Source: an uncultured Clostridia bacterium (lineage in GTDB: Bacteria; Bacillota; Clostridia; Lachnospirales; Anaerotignaceae). From it: a DNA stretch of 14,947 bases. The stretch is taken from NCBI GenBank assembly GCA_937888765.1, contig CALASU010000305.1:1-14947 (forward strand), given 5' to 3'. The translations under genes were made by a program, and so were the position numbers. This document shows, in pieces, positions 7,231 through 14,947 of this stretch. Numbering within the stretch: the first letter of the stretch is position 1; every line of letters starts with the position of its first letter. Under the pieces are notes generated by a model. The model saw nothing but the letters and a program-made list of their open reading frames with translations. It did no database searches and was not told where the DNA came from.

Positions 7231-7255
7231 AAAAAAGCCCGCTTGCCGGGCTTTT
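7231..7255 (-). terminator. Strong terminator after mcrC
   Basis: AAAAGCCCG/CGGGCTTTT (7233-7241 and 7247-7255) forms a perfect 9-bp stem with a 5-nt loop. On the minus strand it ends in seven T (within 7237-7231), an excellent intrinsic terminator. On the plus strand only four T follow, so termination there is weaker. It separates the McrBC transcript from the BREX promoter 60 bases on. Confidence 0.9.
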
Positions 7256-7323
7256 CTCGCTTGCGACTGATTATCTTGCCACCACAGTGTAATCCCCCTA
7301 AGGGTTTTTACTCTATGTTTTCT

Positions 7324-8634
7324 CTATCGAAAGCACATAAACTCTTTTTCCCTTTGCTTCAATTTATCTACAAAATCATTGTAATCAACGGCATTTTCCG
7401 GTATATGCAAACCATATTTAATTACACATATATCTTTTCTTTCCGATACATTTTCTTCATATGTTGATCCTTGATTTAAGAATAGCTTTTTACTCTCTAT
7501 TCCATTGGCTTCAGGATATAAATAGTACCCTTTTTTTGCGTCAAATCTAAGCATATATGCAAGCACCTGAAAATAATCTTCATTTCTTATATTATTTATC
7601 GGCTTATATTTTGCATCCGCAATGATCCGATTTTCAGGATCTCTGCCAATAAAATCAGGGTAAATCTTCCCGATGCCCCCGGCAAATAATCTTTGCACGC
7701 CAACGCCTGCTTTATTCTTTGGATGATAAAATCTTTCCTCAATCAATGTATTCACATATTCTTCCCACAGCCAGGCTCCATCAAAAAGGATTCCATATAC
7801 TTTGTGATTTCCTATACCAAACTGCTGCTCCTGATCCTGCAGAATAAGAATGCATAATTGCTGTAAAACGCTATATTCATGGAAATACGCATGACGAACA
7901 GCATTCTTTCGATTTGCTTCAATAATCTTTCTTCTGTCTGCGGCTTTATATCCGGGGGTTGCATCTACAATCTGTGCCACAGCATCCTTGATTCCATGAA
8001 GCAGTTTATGTCCAATCGCCTTACTTCTGATATACTCAATGGTATGGCGAACCAATTCCGTTAATGAATTATCATAGGAATACTCTCGCTGATGATACGC
8101 AATCTTTCCCGTAAAGGGTATATTTTTCCTGATATGCCTTGCCACATCTATTGTCCCTCTGACATTGCCATCGTTATACTGCTTCTGAATATAGGTCTTA
8201 AAAATACCTTTTCGCATAGCCTCCGACAGATACTTCGGAAATAAAAACATCAGCAGCAAAAACATCTGCTCTTCCTGATTGGCACTTGTCTGTAAATTGA
8301 TAAAGTCAGGAAAGTTCAATACCTTTTCAAGCAAATACTGAAAGAAAAAATCATTCTCTCCTTTACTGAATCTGGATTCAATAACAAGCCTTTCCTCTCC
8401 TGCTCCTAAAAATCCCATCACATTACCGGAAACATAGTGCTGATTACAGCTTTTCAGAATCATCTGATCTCTGCTCAGATCTTCTGTATCCTTTAACATA
8501 TTCGGAAAAACAAATACCCCCTCCTGTTCTAATTGCGCCAATGTCTTATCACAGACTCGACTTACAATCGAGGATACTTCATGAAATTCACTTTTTAATG
8601 TATATTGATTATCCTTAATCTTCAGCAGCTTCAT
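7324..8634 (-). CDS. mcrC: McrC-like nuclease subunit of McrBC
   Basis: McrC is the nuclease partner of the McrB motor in type IV restriction systems, which cut modified foreign DNA. The 436-residue protein has a PD-(D/E)xK site near its C-terminus: D327 in YPDFIG and D340-A-K342 in IADAKYK. The N-terminal part with SGNVMGFLGAGEERLVIESR and the middle FPKYLSEAMRKGIFKTYIQK match the McrC/5-methylcytosine restriction family layout. The start at ATG 8634 is preferred because AGGGG lies six bases upstream. In-frame ATGs at 8640, 8649 and 8667 exist; the one at 8640 abuts AGGGG. The start overlaps mcrB by 20 bases, so the two are coupled. All catalytic residues are present, so it should be active. 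Confidence 0.9.
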   Translation of the reverse strand: MKLLKIKDNQYTLKSEFHEVSSIVSRVCDKTLAQLEQEGVFVFPNMLKDTEDLSRDQMILKSCNQHYVSGNVMGFLGAGEERLVIESRFSKGENDFFFQYLLEKVLNFPDFINLQTSANQEEQMFLLLMFLFPKYLSEAMRKGIFKTYIQKQYNDGNVRGTIDVARHIRKNIPFTGKIAYHQREYSYDNSLTELVRHTIEYIRSKAIGHKLLHGIKDAVAQIVDATPGYKAADRRKIIEANRKNAVRHAYFHEYSVLQQLCILILQDQEQQFGIGNHKVYGILFDGAWLWEEYVNTLIEERFYHPKNKAGVGVQRLFAGGIGKIYPDFIGRDPENRIIADAKYKPINNIRNEDYFQVLAYMLRFDAKKGYYLYPEANGIESKKLFLNQGSTYEENVSERKDICVIKYGLHIPENAVDYNDFVDKLKQREKEFMCFR

Positions 8635-9961
8635 TTGCATCCCCTTCATCAGGTATTTCATACCCATATGCTCTGGCTAAATCCTTAAGTATTTTTTCTT
8701 CATCATACATCCCCCGTACATAATCCTGTAACAGAGGGAACAGATAATCCGTCCAGAGTTTATCAAATCCAAGCTCTTCCGCATTTCTAAAATAAGATGC
8801 GCCTACCTGATAATTCTGGTTTAAATCCGGCACCTTTAAAATAGCCTTATTTAATTTATTCATGCGCTTAATTGCATCATTCTTTACTTTTTTATCTTCA
8901 AACGCATCATTTAACATATCCTGTGTATCTTCCGCTTTGATTTCTACAAAACGGAATCTTCTTCTCATTGCAAAATCAAAGCTGTCCACAGAGCGGTCAA
9001 TATCATTCATCGTACCAATAATATAAACATTCTCAGGAATATAGAATTTTTCATCCGGATTTTCATGCATATTGGAATACTGTGTAGACACCTCGCCTGC
9101 TTTTCCTCGGTATCCCGGATCAATGGCAAAGAATAACTCCCCTAATATCTTTGATATTTCACCACGGTTGATTTCATCAATAATGAATATATAGGGTTTC
9201 ATTTTTTCAGTTGTTATATTCATCTTTTGGGCTGCTGATTTTTGTTTCTTAATCTCGTTATATAATGTAAACAGATAAGAATCTGTCTGAAGATTATATT
9301 TTCTGTTAAAAAATTTCTTTACATCTCCACTCTTTTTCCATGACCTGTCAGATTCAAGCATCTTTCTTAATTCATGAATATTCAGCTTCAGTTTACTTGT
9401 CTTTTCATTGCTCGGGATAAAGATTTCAATACGTTTCTCATCTACATTTGTAATGATAAATTCCGTTTTCCTAGTAGTTTCGAACTTATCTTCCCCCAAA
9501 TTGATATTTTCAAAAAACTCCGCCATTGCAGCCTTTGCAGAACTTTCCCGTTCTATAACATCTTCTGATTTCTGAGAATCCTCAAAATTTTCCCTTGCTC
9601 TGTCTGCAAAACACTTAAAAATACCATCCTGTAATTCAAAGCCCATACTGCCATCTTCATTCATCTTGGGACGAAGGCCTTCCACAAAATCAGAGTAATC
9701 ATAACTGGGGTGGAACTGTACAAACTCCACCTGTTTCTTCTGTTCGTCAGTTAAATCCGTATACCGATCCGTCTCTCCATTACTGATAATATCTGCGGCT
9801 ATTTTTTTCGCAAGGTAAGATTTCCCGGTACCCGGCGCTCCTCTGAAAATCACATTCTTTGATGTTAAAAGAATCTCTGCGTATGGACTTTTATATTTTA
9901 TTATCGTATCTTTCGTTTTCTTTACTTCTTCAGCAGATTCTGCTGTTTTTGTAATTGCCAT
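8615..9961 (-). CDS. mcrB: McrB-like AAA+ restriction motor
   Basis: McrB is the nucleotide-hydrolysing (GTPase in E. coli) hexameric motor that recognises modified DNA and drives McrC cleavage. This 448-residue form has Walker A GAPGTGKS at 41-48, Walker B IFIIDEINRG with D262-E263, the family signature TMNDIDRS at 317-324 and the arginine-rich AMRRRFRF at 331-338. Only about 38 residues precede Walker A, so the usual separate N-terminal recognition domain is absent. Instead Walker A and B are about 210 residues apart, with an insertion at roughly 126-250 that includes beta-rich-looking stretches such as TEFIITNVDEKRIEIFIPSN. The ATG at 9961 follows AAAGGAGGAT with good spacing. The C-terminus is acidic (DEGDANEAAED) and is encoded where mcrC begins. 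It is co-transcribed with mcrC. The frame is intact. Confidence 0.92.
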   Translation of the reverse strand: MAITKTAESAEEVKKTKDTIIKYKSPYAEILLTSKNVIFRGAPGTGKSYLAKKIAADIISNGETDRYTDLTDEQKKQVEFVQFHPSYDYSDFVEGLRPKMNEDGSMGFELQDGIFKCFADRARENFEDSQKSEDVIERESSAKAAMAEFFENINLGEDKFETTRKTEFIITNVDEKRIEIFIPSNEKTSKLKLNIHELRKMLESDRSWKKSGDVKKFFNRKYNLQTDSYLFTLYNEIKKQKSAAQKMNITTEKMKPYIFIIDEINRGEISKILGELFFAIDPGYRGKAGEVSTQYSNMHENPDEKFYIPENVYIIGTMNDIDRSVDSFDFAMRRRFRFVEIKAEDTQDMLNDAFEDKKVKNDAIKRMNKLNKAILKVPDLNQNYQVGASYFRNAEELGFDKLWTDYLFPLLQDYVRGMYDEEKILKDLARAYGYEIPDEGDANEAAED

Positions 9962-9976
9962 CTTTATTATCCTCCT

Positions 9977-10063
9977 TTATTCCATTCTCCCCATTATCGT
10001 CTGCAGAATATCTAAACGATTCAGAAGCCGCATTTTCTCTGCCTGCATCGTCATTCGTACCAT
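9977..10063 (-). CDS. Possible 28-residue leader ORF before mcrB
   Basis: A small open frame encodes MVRMTMQAEKMRLLNRLDIL followed by eight residues ending in ME. Its TAA stop directly abuts the AGGAGG that serves mcrB, the usual geometry of translational coupling. It is basic, with leucine and methionine spaced to allow an amphipathic helix. An in-frame TAA lies shortly upstream, so it is not the end of a longer gene. AGGAA before the ATG is a weak binding site, and the candidate -10 (10078-10083) would leave a very short leader. I do not recognise the product. It may be a chance frame, a leader peptide or a micro-protein of the McrBC module. Confidence 0.35.
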   Translation of the reverse strand: MVRMTMQAEKMRLLNRLDILQTIMGRME

Positions 10064-10077
10064 TTTTCTTTTTCCTG

Positions 10078-10083
10078 ATTATA
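10078..10083 (-). promoter_or_regulatory. Candidate -10 box for mcrBC
   Basis: A perfect TATAAT is read on the minus strand 117 bases before the mcrB start. The matching -35 position holds only a poor CTGTTT-like sequence and there is no TGn extension, so this is a weak assignment. It lies between the upstream terminator and mcrB, where a promoter is needed. Confidence 0.35.
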
Positions 10084-10174
10084 CTCCTGTTGCTGAAATA
10101 AAAACAGTATCTTATCTGAAATTCATCAATAAATTTTCTTATCCTTTTTGCTGAAACTTGTTACGAAAAATGCC

Positions 10175-10215
10175 AAAAAGACAGATATAGAAAATTTCCC
10201 GTTATCTGCCTTTTT
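10175..10215 (-). terminator. Terminator after the giant helical protein gene
   Basis: AAAAAGACAGATA (10175-10187) and TATCTGCCTTTTT (10203-10215) pair over 13 bases with one mismatch that is G-U in the minus-strand RNA, with a 15-nt loop and a T run on the minus strand. The palindromic A/T arms could also act on plus-strand transcripts. It separates the giant gene from the McrBC unit. Confidence 0.75.
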
Positions 10216-10230
10216 GTAATAGCCTATATT

Positions 10231-13200
10231 TTATTTTGCGGATACCGTATTTATCAGTTCCTTCATTGCATCGGTACTGTATCTGCGCCAGAGCAGCAGT
10301 CTTCCATGCTTTTGCAATACTGCCTTTACCACCTCTGCTTCATCCAGTACGCTCTCCAATACCTCCGGCAAAGCCCGCTCCAGTATCCTCAGATTGTTCT
10401 GCAGTTTTATTTTCATTTCGTTCAGATTTTTCTGATATTCGTCAGCACCTGCAAACAGAAGCATCTGTATTTCCGGAATCTGCATTACATTCGGGATCTG
10501 TTTCAGTCCCTCATCCTCTGCAAGTTCCTCTGCTCTTTCTTCGCTTAAATATACATACTGATCTACAGCACGGAAACTTTTTCCTGCTATATCCCAAAGT
10601 ACATTTTCATCTGTTTCAACAAGCATCTGAACCCCTATGTCCTCTACGGCTTTTTCAAGCACAAGCTGAAGCCACTCTTTTTCATAATGCAGGGCATTGA
10701 TTTTTCTTTCCAATGCTTCCCGATTAGTGGAAACACAAACCGCCGCTTTTTTCACTTCGTCTGCCAGTTCCTCAGCAGACATATCCGAAAAGCTCCCCAA
10801 CAGTTCCTGTACATACTGCAGAATTCCATTTGCGCAATACTCGATCATCCATTGCACCTCGGGGGCTGTACCGGCTTTCTGTTCCTGCAGCAGTGTCAGC
10901 ACTGCTTTACTTTTTTGCAGTCTGTCTCTTTCTTCCTCTTTGAGAGGCTGTTCCTTTTCGTTTGCCTTTTCCTTTTTCTTCAGCTGTTTTCTTACATCCT
11001 CCACAGGAGAGTACAGACTGACCTCAGGAGGATTGCAGCAGGTACGAATACGCATATCCAGTTCATCTGCTCCAAAGTTTCGGTTCAGGAAAGATGCCCC
11101 AAATCGAAACAGCAGTTCAGAACGGACTTCTGCCCAATTCATTCCTGAGAATGCAGGGCTTTCTTTCAGCAGAGCTTCACTCCGTTCCAGATTCTGCAGC
11201 AGCTTTGTCTGCCATACAGTATGTACTTCTTCTATAAAAGTATCCTCTTCTGTCAGATTTTCCGCCGCTTTCTTCACATTGCTTTCTGCCGCCAGTTTTT
11301 TCTGATCAATTTCACTGAACAACGGCAAAGAATACAGATACTGCATTCTTCTTGCCCGCAATACACGTTTCTGCTCTGCCTGCTGTTCTTCTGCCAATCG
11401 TTCTTCTTCTGCCATGCGTGCCAGTTCTGCCTGTCGTTCTTCTTCTGCACGCCGCTGTTCTTCTGCCAGACGTTCTTCCTCCAACAACTCCTGCAATGCA
11501 ATCCGCCGTTCGTTTTCTTCCTGCAATACTTCCTCTGCAAACGCCATTGCCCGTTCCAGTAACGTCCAGTCTGCTGCTGTTTTACGGGCAAGTGCGCCTT
11601 CTGCAAAGTCCTTTTTCTGCAGCTGTCGTCCGGTAATATCCACATCATCCCGCAGCTGATAGCTCATCAGGCTTGTCATTGCCCGACTCAGACTGCGGCT
11701 GTTAAGCACGGCTCTGTCCTGCTCCTCTGTATTGCCCAAAATACGCTTCTTCAACGCTTCTCTTTTTTCCGGATTGACTACTTCATCTTCTTTCTGCTTC
11801 ATTCTGGTCGTCACATCCAACAGGGTACGGTCTTCCAGTGCAAGTGCGATCAGACGCAGCTGATAGTCACTGCAGTTCTGCAGTTTTTCTTTGCATACGT
11901 TCGCCTGCGCATCGTCGCCATCCAGTCCCAGAATTTTTTCTTTCAGTTCCTGCAGGGTATTGACAGGAGATGGAACTTCACGCCCATGTGCAGGATCATT
12001 CTTCTTAGCAAGCTTCGCCGCTCCCTGTATGGAAGCCGCACCGTCCGCCAGCCGTTTCCAGTCCTTCGGAATCTTATCCTGATGCTGACGGATATACCCC
12101 TGCGCCCGTTCCATTGCTTTTGCAAATGCCTGTTCATTCATCCTGCCGTCCTTGTCTTTCAGGATCGCAAGCACTTCATCATAGGGTATTTTCGGCTGAA
12201 ACTCTTCATGTGCCACATATCTGTGAATCTGCCCCGCAATTCCCATCTGACGCGCCTTTTCCAGTTCATCACTGTGAATATAACGCATACTGGGCAGAGC
12301 ATCCTCCACAGTATCCCTTTGCAGAACAGACAATGCAAATATCTGTCTTTGCTCCACATTCAGCCGATTGTATGCCTTAAGATACGTTTTATTCCGTCTT
12401 TCAGCCAGAAAATCCTCCAGCCCTTCACGGTTCATTACGGTATGCAGGGTGTGTTCTTCCACTTTCAGAGAGGTATTGCTCACACTGCCAAGCAGGGAAT
12501 CCGAATTTTTCAGATACTGCCGATAGGTTTCATCCTGCAGCATCTTCTTTACCTGCTGCTGTAATGCAGTCCAGTCAATATGGGTACTGCCCTTGAAAAG
12601 ATCTGCATGAAAATATTCTTTCAGACCTATTTTCATCAGAGTTCTTTCTTCTGCATTTTCAATCTGCTCTGTCAGAAGCGCATCAAAAATCTGATCTGCC
12701 TGTGCAGACGCTTTCAGATATTCTGCCTGACGGGAAACCAGTTCCTTAAATGCACCCTCCTGCATCGTATAAATGCCGACTGCCATCGCTTCGGTGATCG
12801 TGCGTCGTTCTGCGGCAAGTCGCGCATCTTCCTGTCCGTTCAGCAGTTCATGCATCAGCAGATGCCGTTCTCCCAGAGAGCAGAACGCATCCACTATCTG
12901 CGCATCCTGCAATTCCTCACCCCGATGATTGATATAGAGATACAGCAGAAATTCATTTGCCGTATCTACGGGCAGGAAGTCCGCGCCATCCGCAGACGCA
13001 AACCGCATCTGTCCGACACGCTGATGCATTTGCAGCAGCCAATTGCCTTCCTGGTGCAGTTCTTCTTCTTTTGCTCCGGAAAGCATACGCTCAAACAGCA
13101 GATCCTGTACTGCCTGCGGCAGATTCTGATAGAGCAGCAGTTTATTTTTTGCCAGTTCCATCTGTTTTTCCGTAGGTGCTTTCTGTACACCCAAAGCCGC

Positions 13201-14947
13201 CAGCAGCGGAGAACCACTGTTATGCAGCTGTTCTTTCAGATTCTGCATCTGCTCTCTGTCTGTCTGATCCGCCTGCATTCCTGCTTTTTTATGGTCTTCG
13301 ATATCAACCAGAACAGTCGCCCGTGCATGCAGTCTTTCTTCTGCCTGTAAAAAGATCGCTTCTGTTCCACGCTGGCGTTTTTCGAATTCCGCTATCCAGC
13401 CGGGAAGCTTCTGTTCAAAGTCTTCCGCATGCGTAAACAGTATCTTGGACTGTAAAAACATTCGGATACCCGCTAAATCCCCGTCAGAAAATTCATTTTT
13501 CAGTCTTTCTAACAAAGTATTCATCGTTCCTGTATTCTTTCTGATCCGCTTTTTGCAGTTAGAAAGTACTTTTTCCAATCTCTTTTCGTCTGTCAGAAGA
13601 CTGATGCCCTTTTCATGTGTCAGCAGAATTTCTGTAAAATAAGATGCCAGCTCAGGGTCTTCCTTCTGCAGCTTCTTCATACGTTCATCAATTGAAGCTC
13701 CGCCCACAGAATGACGACAGAAAGCATCGAAATATTCCTGAAAGCGATTCATCCATTCTTCCCGTGTTTTCTCTGCCCCATGCAGCAATTCACTGCTCAT
13801 CGCCTGTATCAGCTGTCGTTTAAAGTCCTCACCCAGAGAAAAACGCACCTGCAGCAGTGTCATTGGTGTTTCCAGTCTTTTCAGCAGTTCATTTACATGT
13901 GCTGTAAATGCAAACTGATCGCCCATCAGAAGCGTTGTCCATGTTTTTTCTTCCTTAAGCAAAAATGGCAGGATCGGACGCAGGATACCGCCTTTGTAAT
14001 CAGCCAGCACACCTTTTCTTTTCTCCAGAAGTTCTCCTGCCCGCCGGGACAGTTCCTGTTCCTCCTCTGGAATTCTGCCTTCCAGATACGCCCTCATCTC
14101 CGCAAGTGCTTCTTCCCAGCTATATACACCAAAACGCTCATAATTTTCTTCCTGATCTTCTTCCTGCAGACCTGCCAGCAGGGGGCGCATTTTCAGACGT
14201 AAGCTCTGCTTCATCTCAGCATCTTCACAGCAGGCATCCAGTGTCTGCTCCAGTTCCTGCATTCTTGGTGTAACCCATTCGCCAATATCCCGCAGGGTAT
14301 TTTTATAAACAGAAGAATCTTTTCCCGTAAAGTCCTCATACGCTTTTCCATCTGCCAGAAGGAATTCTTCCATACCGCCCAGACGGAATTCATTGATATA
14401 CGCATCCGCCTCAGGAAGTTTATTTGCCGCCGCTTTCGCTTCCGCATGATCCTGCTTCTGCAGCAACTCCTGTATTGCTTTATGCAGTTTTTTCCCGCTT
14501 CCGCTTTCCGTACCGATCTCCCTGCTTTTTGCAAGTACTTCCTGTGTCAGCCCGTACATTCTTACGATGTCCCAGACAGCGCGTGCATTTTCAAATCGTT
14601 CCAGACGTCTCGCCGCACGGGATCGCTTATCAAACAATGCCGTTGAATCCGTATCATCTATGTGCTGATACCGTACCGTTCCCGCTTCCTGTGCTTCTGT
14701 TCCGAGCAGTGTCAAAAAACGTAATCGTCTGCCTTTTTCCGTATTTTCCAGCCGCTGCCGTTCTTTTTGGGCACGTTCCTGGAAGTTTTCCGCAGACAGT
14801 GTACCCCTCAGCATTTCCGGCAGCAGACTGCGCCGAATTTCATCCGCCAGCATCCCCTGCAGGTTATGCCATTCAACCAGAGCCCGCGAGAGGTTCCGTC
14901 TTAACAGACTGCGCAGTTCAGAAAATTCTGCATAAGAAAGGATCTCC
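10231..14947 (-). CDS. Giant charged helical protein, 5'-partial, unknown function
   Basis: The frame is open to the window edge; beyond the first internal ATG (14853) it continues for 31 codons (EILSYAEFSELRSLLRRNLS...), so at least 1571 residues exist and the true start is outside. I do not recognise a family. The protein is rich in E, K, R, Q, A and L, looks almost wholly helical, and contains a strong coiled-coil stretch at about residues 1104-1166 (counted from 14853) with EEERLAEEQ twice. No signal peptide, membrane segment, Walker A or nuclease motif is visible in this part. Its own terminator separates it from mcrBC, so a shared function is not shown. The DNA is clearly more G+C rich than the defence genes. 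It could be a cytoplasmic scaffold, a large surface-unrelated structural protein or part of a system that continues to the right. Confidence 0.8.
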   Translation of the reverse strand, partial: EILSYAEFSELRSLLRRNLSRALVEWHNLQGMLADEIRRSLLPEMLRGTLSAENFQERAQKERQRLENTEKGRRLRFLTLLGTEAQEAGTVRYQHIDDTDSTALFDKRSRAARRLERFENARAVWDIVRMYGLTQEVLAKSREIGTESGSGKKLHKAIQELLQKQDHAEAKAAANKLPEADAYINEFRLGGMEEFLLADGKAYEDFTGKDSSVYKNTLRDIGEWVTPRMQELEQTLDACCEDAEMKQSLRLKMRPLLAGLQEEDQEENYERFGVYSWEEALAEMRAYLEGRIPEEEQELSRRAGELLEKRKGVLADYKGGILRPILPFLLKEEKTWTTLLMGDQFAFTAHVNELLKRLETPMTLLQVRFSLGEDFKRQLIQAMSSELLHGAEKTREEWMNRFQEYFDAFCRHSVGGASIDERMKKLQKEDPELASYFTEILLTHEKGISLLTDEKRLEKVLSNCKKRIRKNTGTMNTLLERLKNEFSDGDLAGIRMFLQSKILFTHAEDFEQKLPGWIAEFEKRQRGTEAIFLQAEERLHARATVLVDIEDHKKAGMQADQTDREQMQNLKEQLHNSGSPLLAALGVQKAPTEKQMELAKNKLLLYQNLPQAVQDLLFERMLSGAKEEELHQEGNWLLQMHQRVGQMRFASADGADFLPVDTANEFLLYLYINHRGEELQDAQIVDAFCSLGERHLLMHELLNGQEDARLAAERRTITEAMAVGIYTMQEGAFKELVSRQAEYLKASAQADQIFDALLTEQIENAEERTLMKIGLKEYFHADLFKGSTHIDWTALQQQVKKMLQDETYRQYLKNSDSLLGSVSNTSLKVEEHTLHTVMNREGLEDFLAERRNKTYLKAYNRLNVEQRQIFALSVLQRDTVEDALPSMRYIHSDELEKARQMGIAGQIHRYVAHEEFQPKIPYDEVLAILKDKDGRMNEQAFAKAMERAQGYIRQHQDKIPKDWKRLADGAASIQGAAKLAKKNDPAHGREVPSPVNTLQELKEKILGLDGDDAQANVCKEKLQNCSDYQLRLIALALEDRTLLDVTTRMKQKEDEVVNPEKREALKKRILGNTEEQDRAVLNSRSLSRAMTSLMSYQLRDDVDITGRQLQKKDFAEGALARKTAADWTLLERAMAFAEEVLQEENERRIALQELLEEERLAEEQRRAEEERQAELARMAEEERLAEEQQAEQKRVLRARRMQYLYSLPLFSEIDQKKLAAESNVKKAAENLTEEDTFIEEVHTVWQTKLLQNLERSEALLKESPAFSGMNWAEVRSELLFRFGASFLNRNFGADELDMRIRTCCNPPEVSLYSPVEDVRKQLKKKEKANEKEQPLKEEERDRLQKSKAVLTLLQEQKAGTAPEVQWMIEYCANGILQYVQELLGSFSDMSAEELADEVKKAAVCVSTNREALERKINALHYEKEWLQLVLEKAVEDIGVQMLVETDENVLWDIAGKSFRAVDQYVYLSEERAEELAEDEGLKQIPNVMQIPEIQMLLFAGADEYQKNLNEMKIKLQNNLRILERALPEVLESVLDEAEVVKAVLQKHGRLLLWRRYSTDAMKELINTVSAK
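11360..11485 (-). repeat. Degenerate short tandem repeat coding for coiled coil
   Basis: Within the giant gene, units related to TTCTTCTGCCA-CGTTC recur several times on the plus strand (near 11387, 11402, 11438, 11459, 11471). They encode the E/A/R/Q-rich helix with RLAEEQ-type repeats. Imperfect copies suggest old expansion by slippage. Confidence 0.55.

Larger units (their letters stand above)
7111..7323 (-). other. Intergenic region between mcrC and the BREX operon
   Basis: The 213 bases hold the terminator of mcrBC, the BREX promoter, a candidate operator palindrome and about 70 bases of mcrC 3' sequence (7256-7323), which has a weak imperfect hairpin (AGTGTAA...TTTACTCT). I see no gene here on either strand. 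Confidence 0.6.

Noticed and set aside
7256..7323. Imperfect hairpin AGTGTAA...TTTACTCT after mcrC as an attachment site or second terminator
   Set aside because: The pairing is imperfect, no T run follows on the minus strand and no second copy is present in the window to support an attachment site.
12580..13350. Plus-strand open frame of 256 codons and other frames opposite the giant gene
   Set aside because: The translations are Q/F/L/C-rich mirror images of the E/A/Q-rich helical protein. The minus frame is open for over 4.7 kb, which cannot be chance, so these are shadows.
14450..14480. GTESGSGKK in the giant protein as a Walker A motif
   Set aside because: The pattern [AG]xxxxGK[ST] is not met (T at the first position, K after GK), there is no hydrophobic strand before it and no Walker B was found.
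1..14947. CRISPR arrays, tRNA or rRNA genes, riboswitches
   Set aside because: No regularly spaced direct repeats of CRISPR type, no cloverleaf-like sequence and no ribosomal RNA signature were seen on reading both strands. The only repeats are the transposon ends and the degenerate coiled-coil coding repeat.

Overview
The window looks like a low-to-moderate-GC Firmicute, most likely a gut Clostridium-type bacterium (Lachnospiraceae or close). This rests on AGGAGG-type ribosome binding sites, short AT-rich spacers, a Tn916-type integrase remnant and the type of transposon present; it is an inference, not a species call. All supported genes lie on the minus strand, so transcription runs from high to low coordinates.

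Region by region. (1) 10231-14947: the 3' part of a giant, highly charged, mostly helical protein whose reading frame is still open at the window edge. It ends in its own terminator. Its DNA is visibly richer in G+C than everything downstream. (2) 7324-10063: a McrBC-type (type IV) restriction module. A possible 28-codon leader ORF precedes mcrB (AAA+ motor) and mcrC (PD-(D/E)xK nuclease), and a strong terminator closes the unit. (3) 3295-7189: the first part of a BREX phage-defence operon with its own extended -10 promoter: a small Cro/CI-type regulator, brxA, brxB and brxC. brxC stops after about two thirds of its usual length, and no pglX, pglZ or brxL follows. (4) 192-3294 (ends inferred): a three-gene transposon (zinc-finger/HTH DUF6431-like protein, DD35E transposase, ExeA/TniB-like ATPase) with paired end boxes in inverted orientation. 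(5) 1-191: a fragment of a tyrosine integrase of the Tn916/ICE type, cut by the left end of the transposon and running off the window.

How it fits together. This is a defence island in which two independent anti-phage modules (McrBC and BREX) sit side by side, each with its own transcription signals. The transposon is flanked by two different broken genes (integrase on the left, brxC on the right) and I see no matching target duplication. The present junction is therefore not a simple insertion; it looks like a deletion or recombination between transposon copies that removed the rest of BREX and the 5' part of the integrase. BREX is probably inactive here unless the missing genes lie elsewhere. 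McrBC looks intact.

The candidates for something less described are the three-gene transposon with its paired end boxes and possible TniQ-like third protein, the McrB whose recognition region seems to sit inside the AAA module, the small ORF ahead of mcrB, and the giant helical protein at the island boundary.
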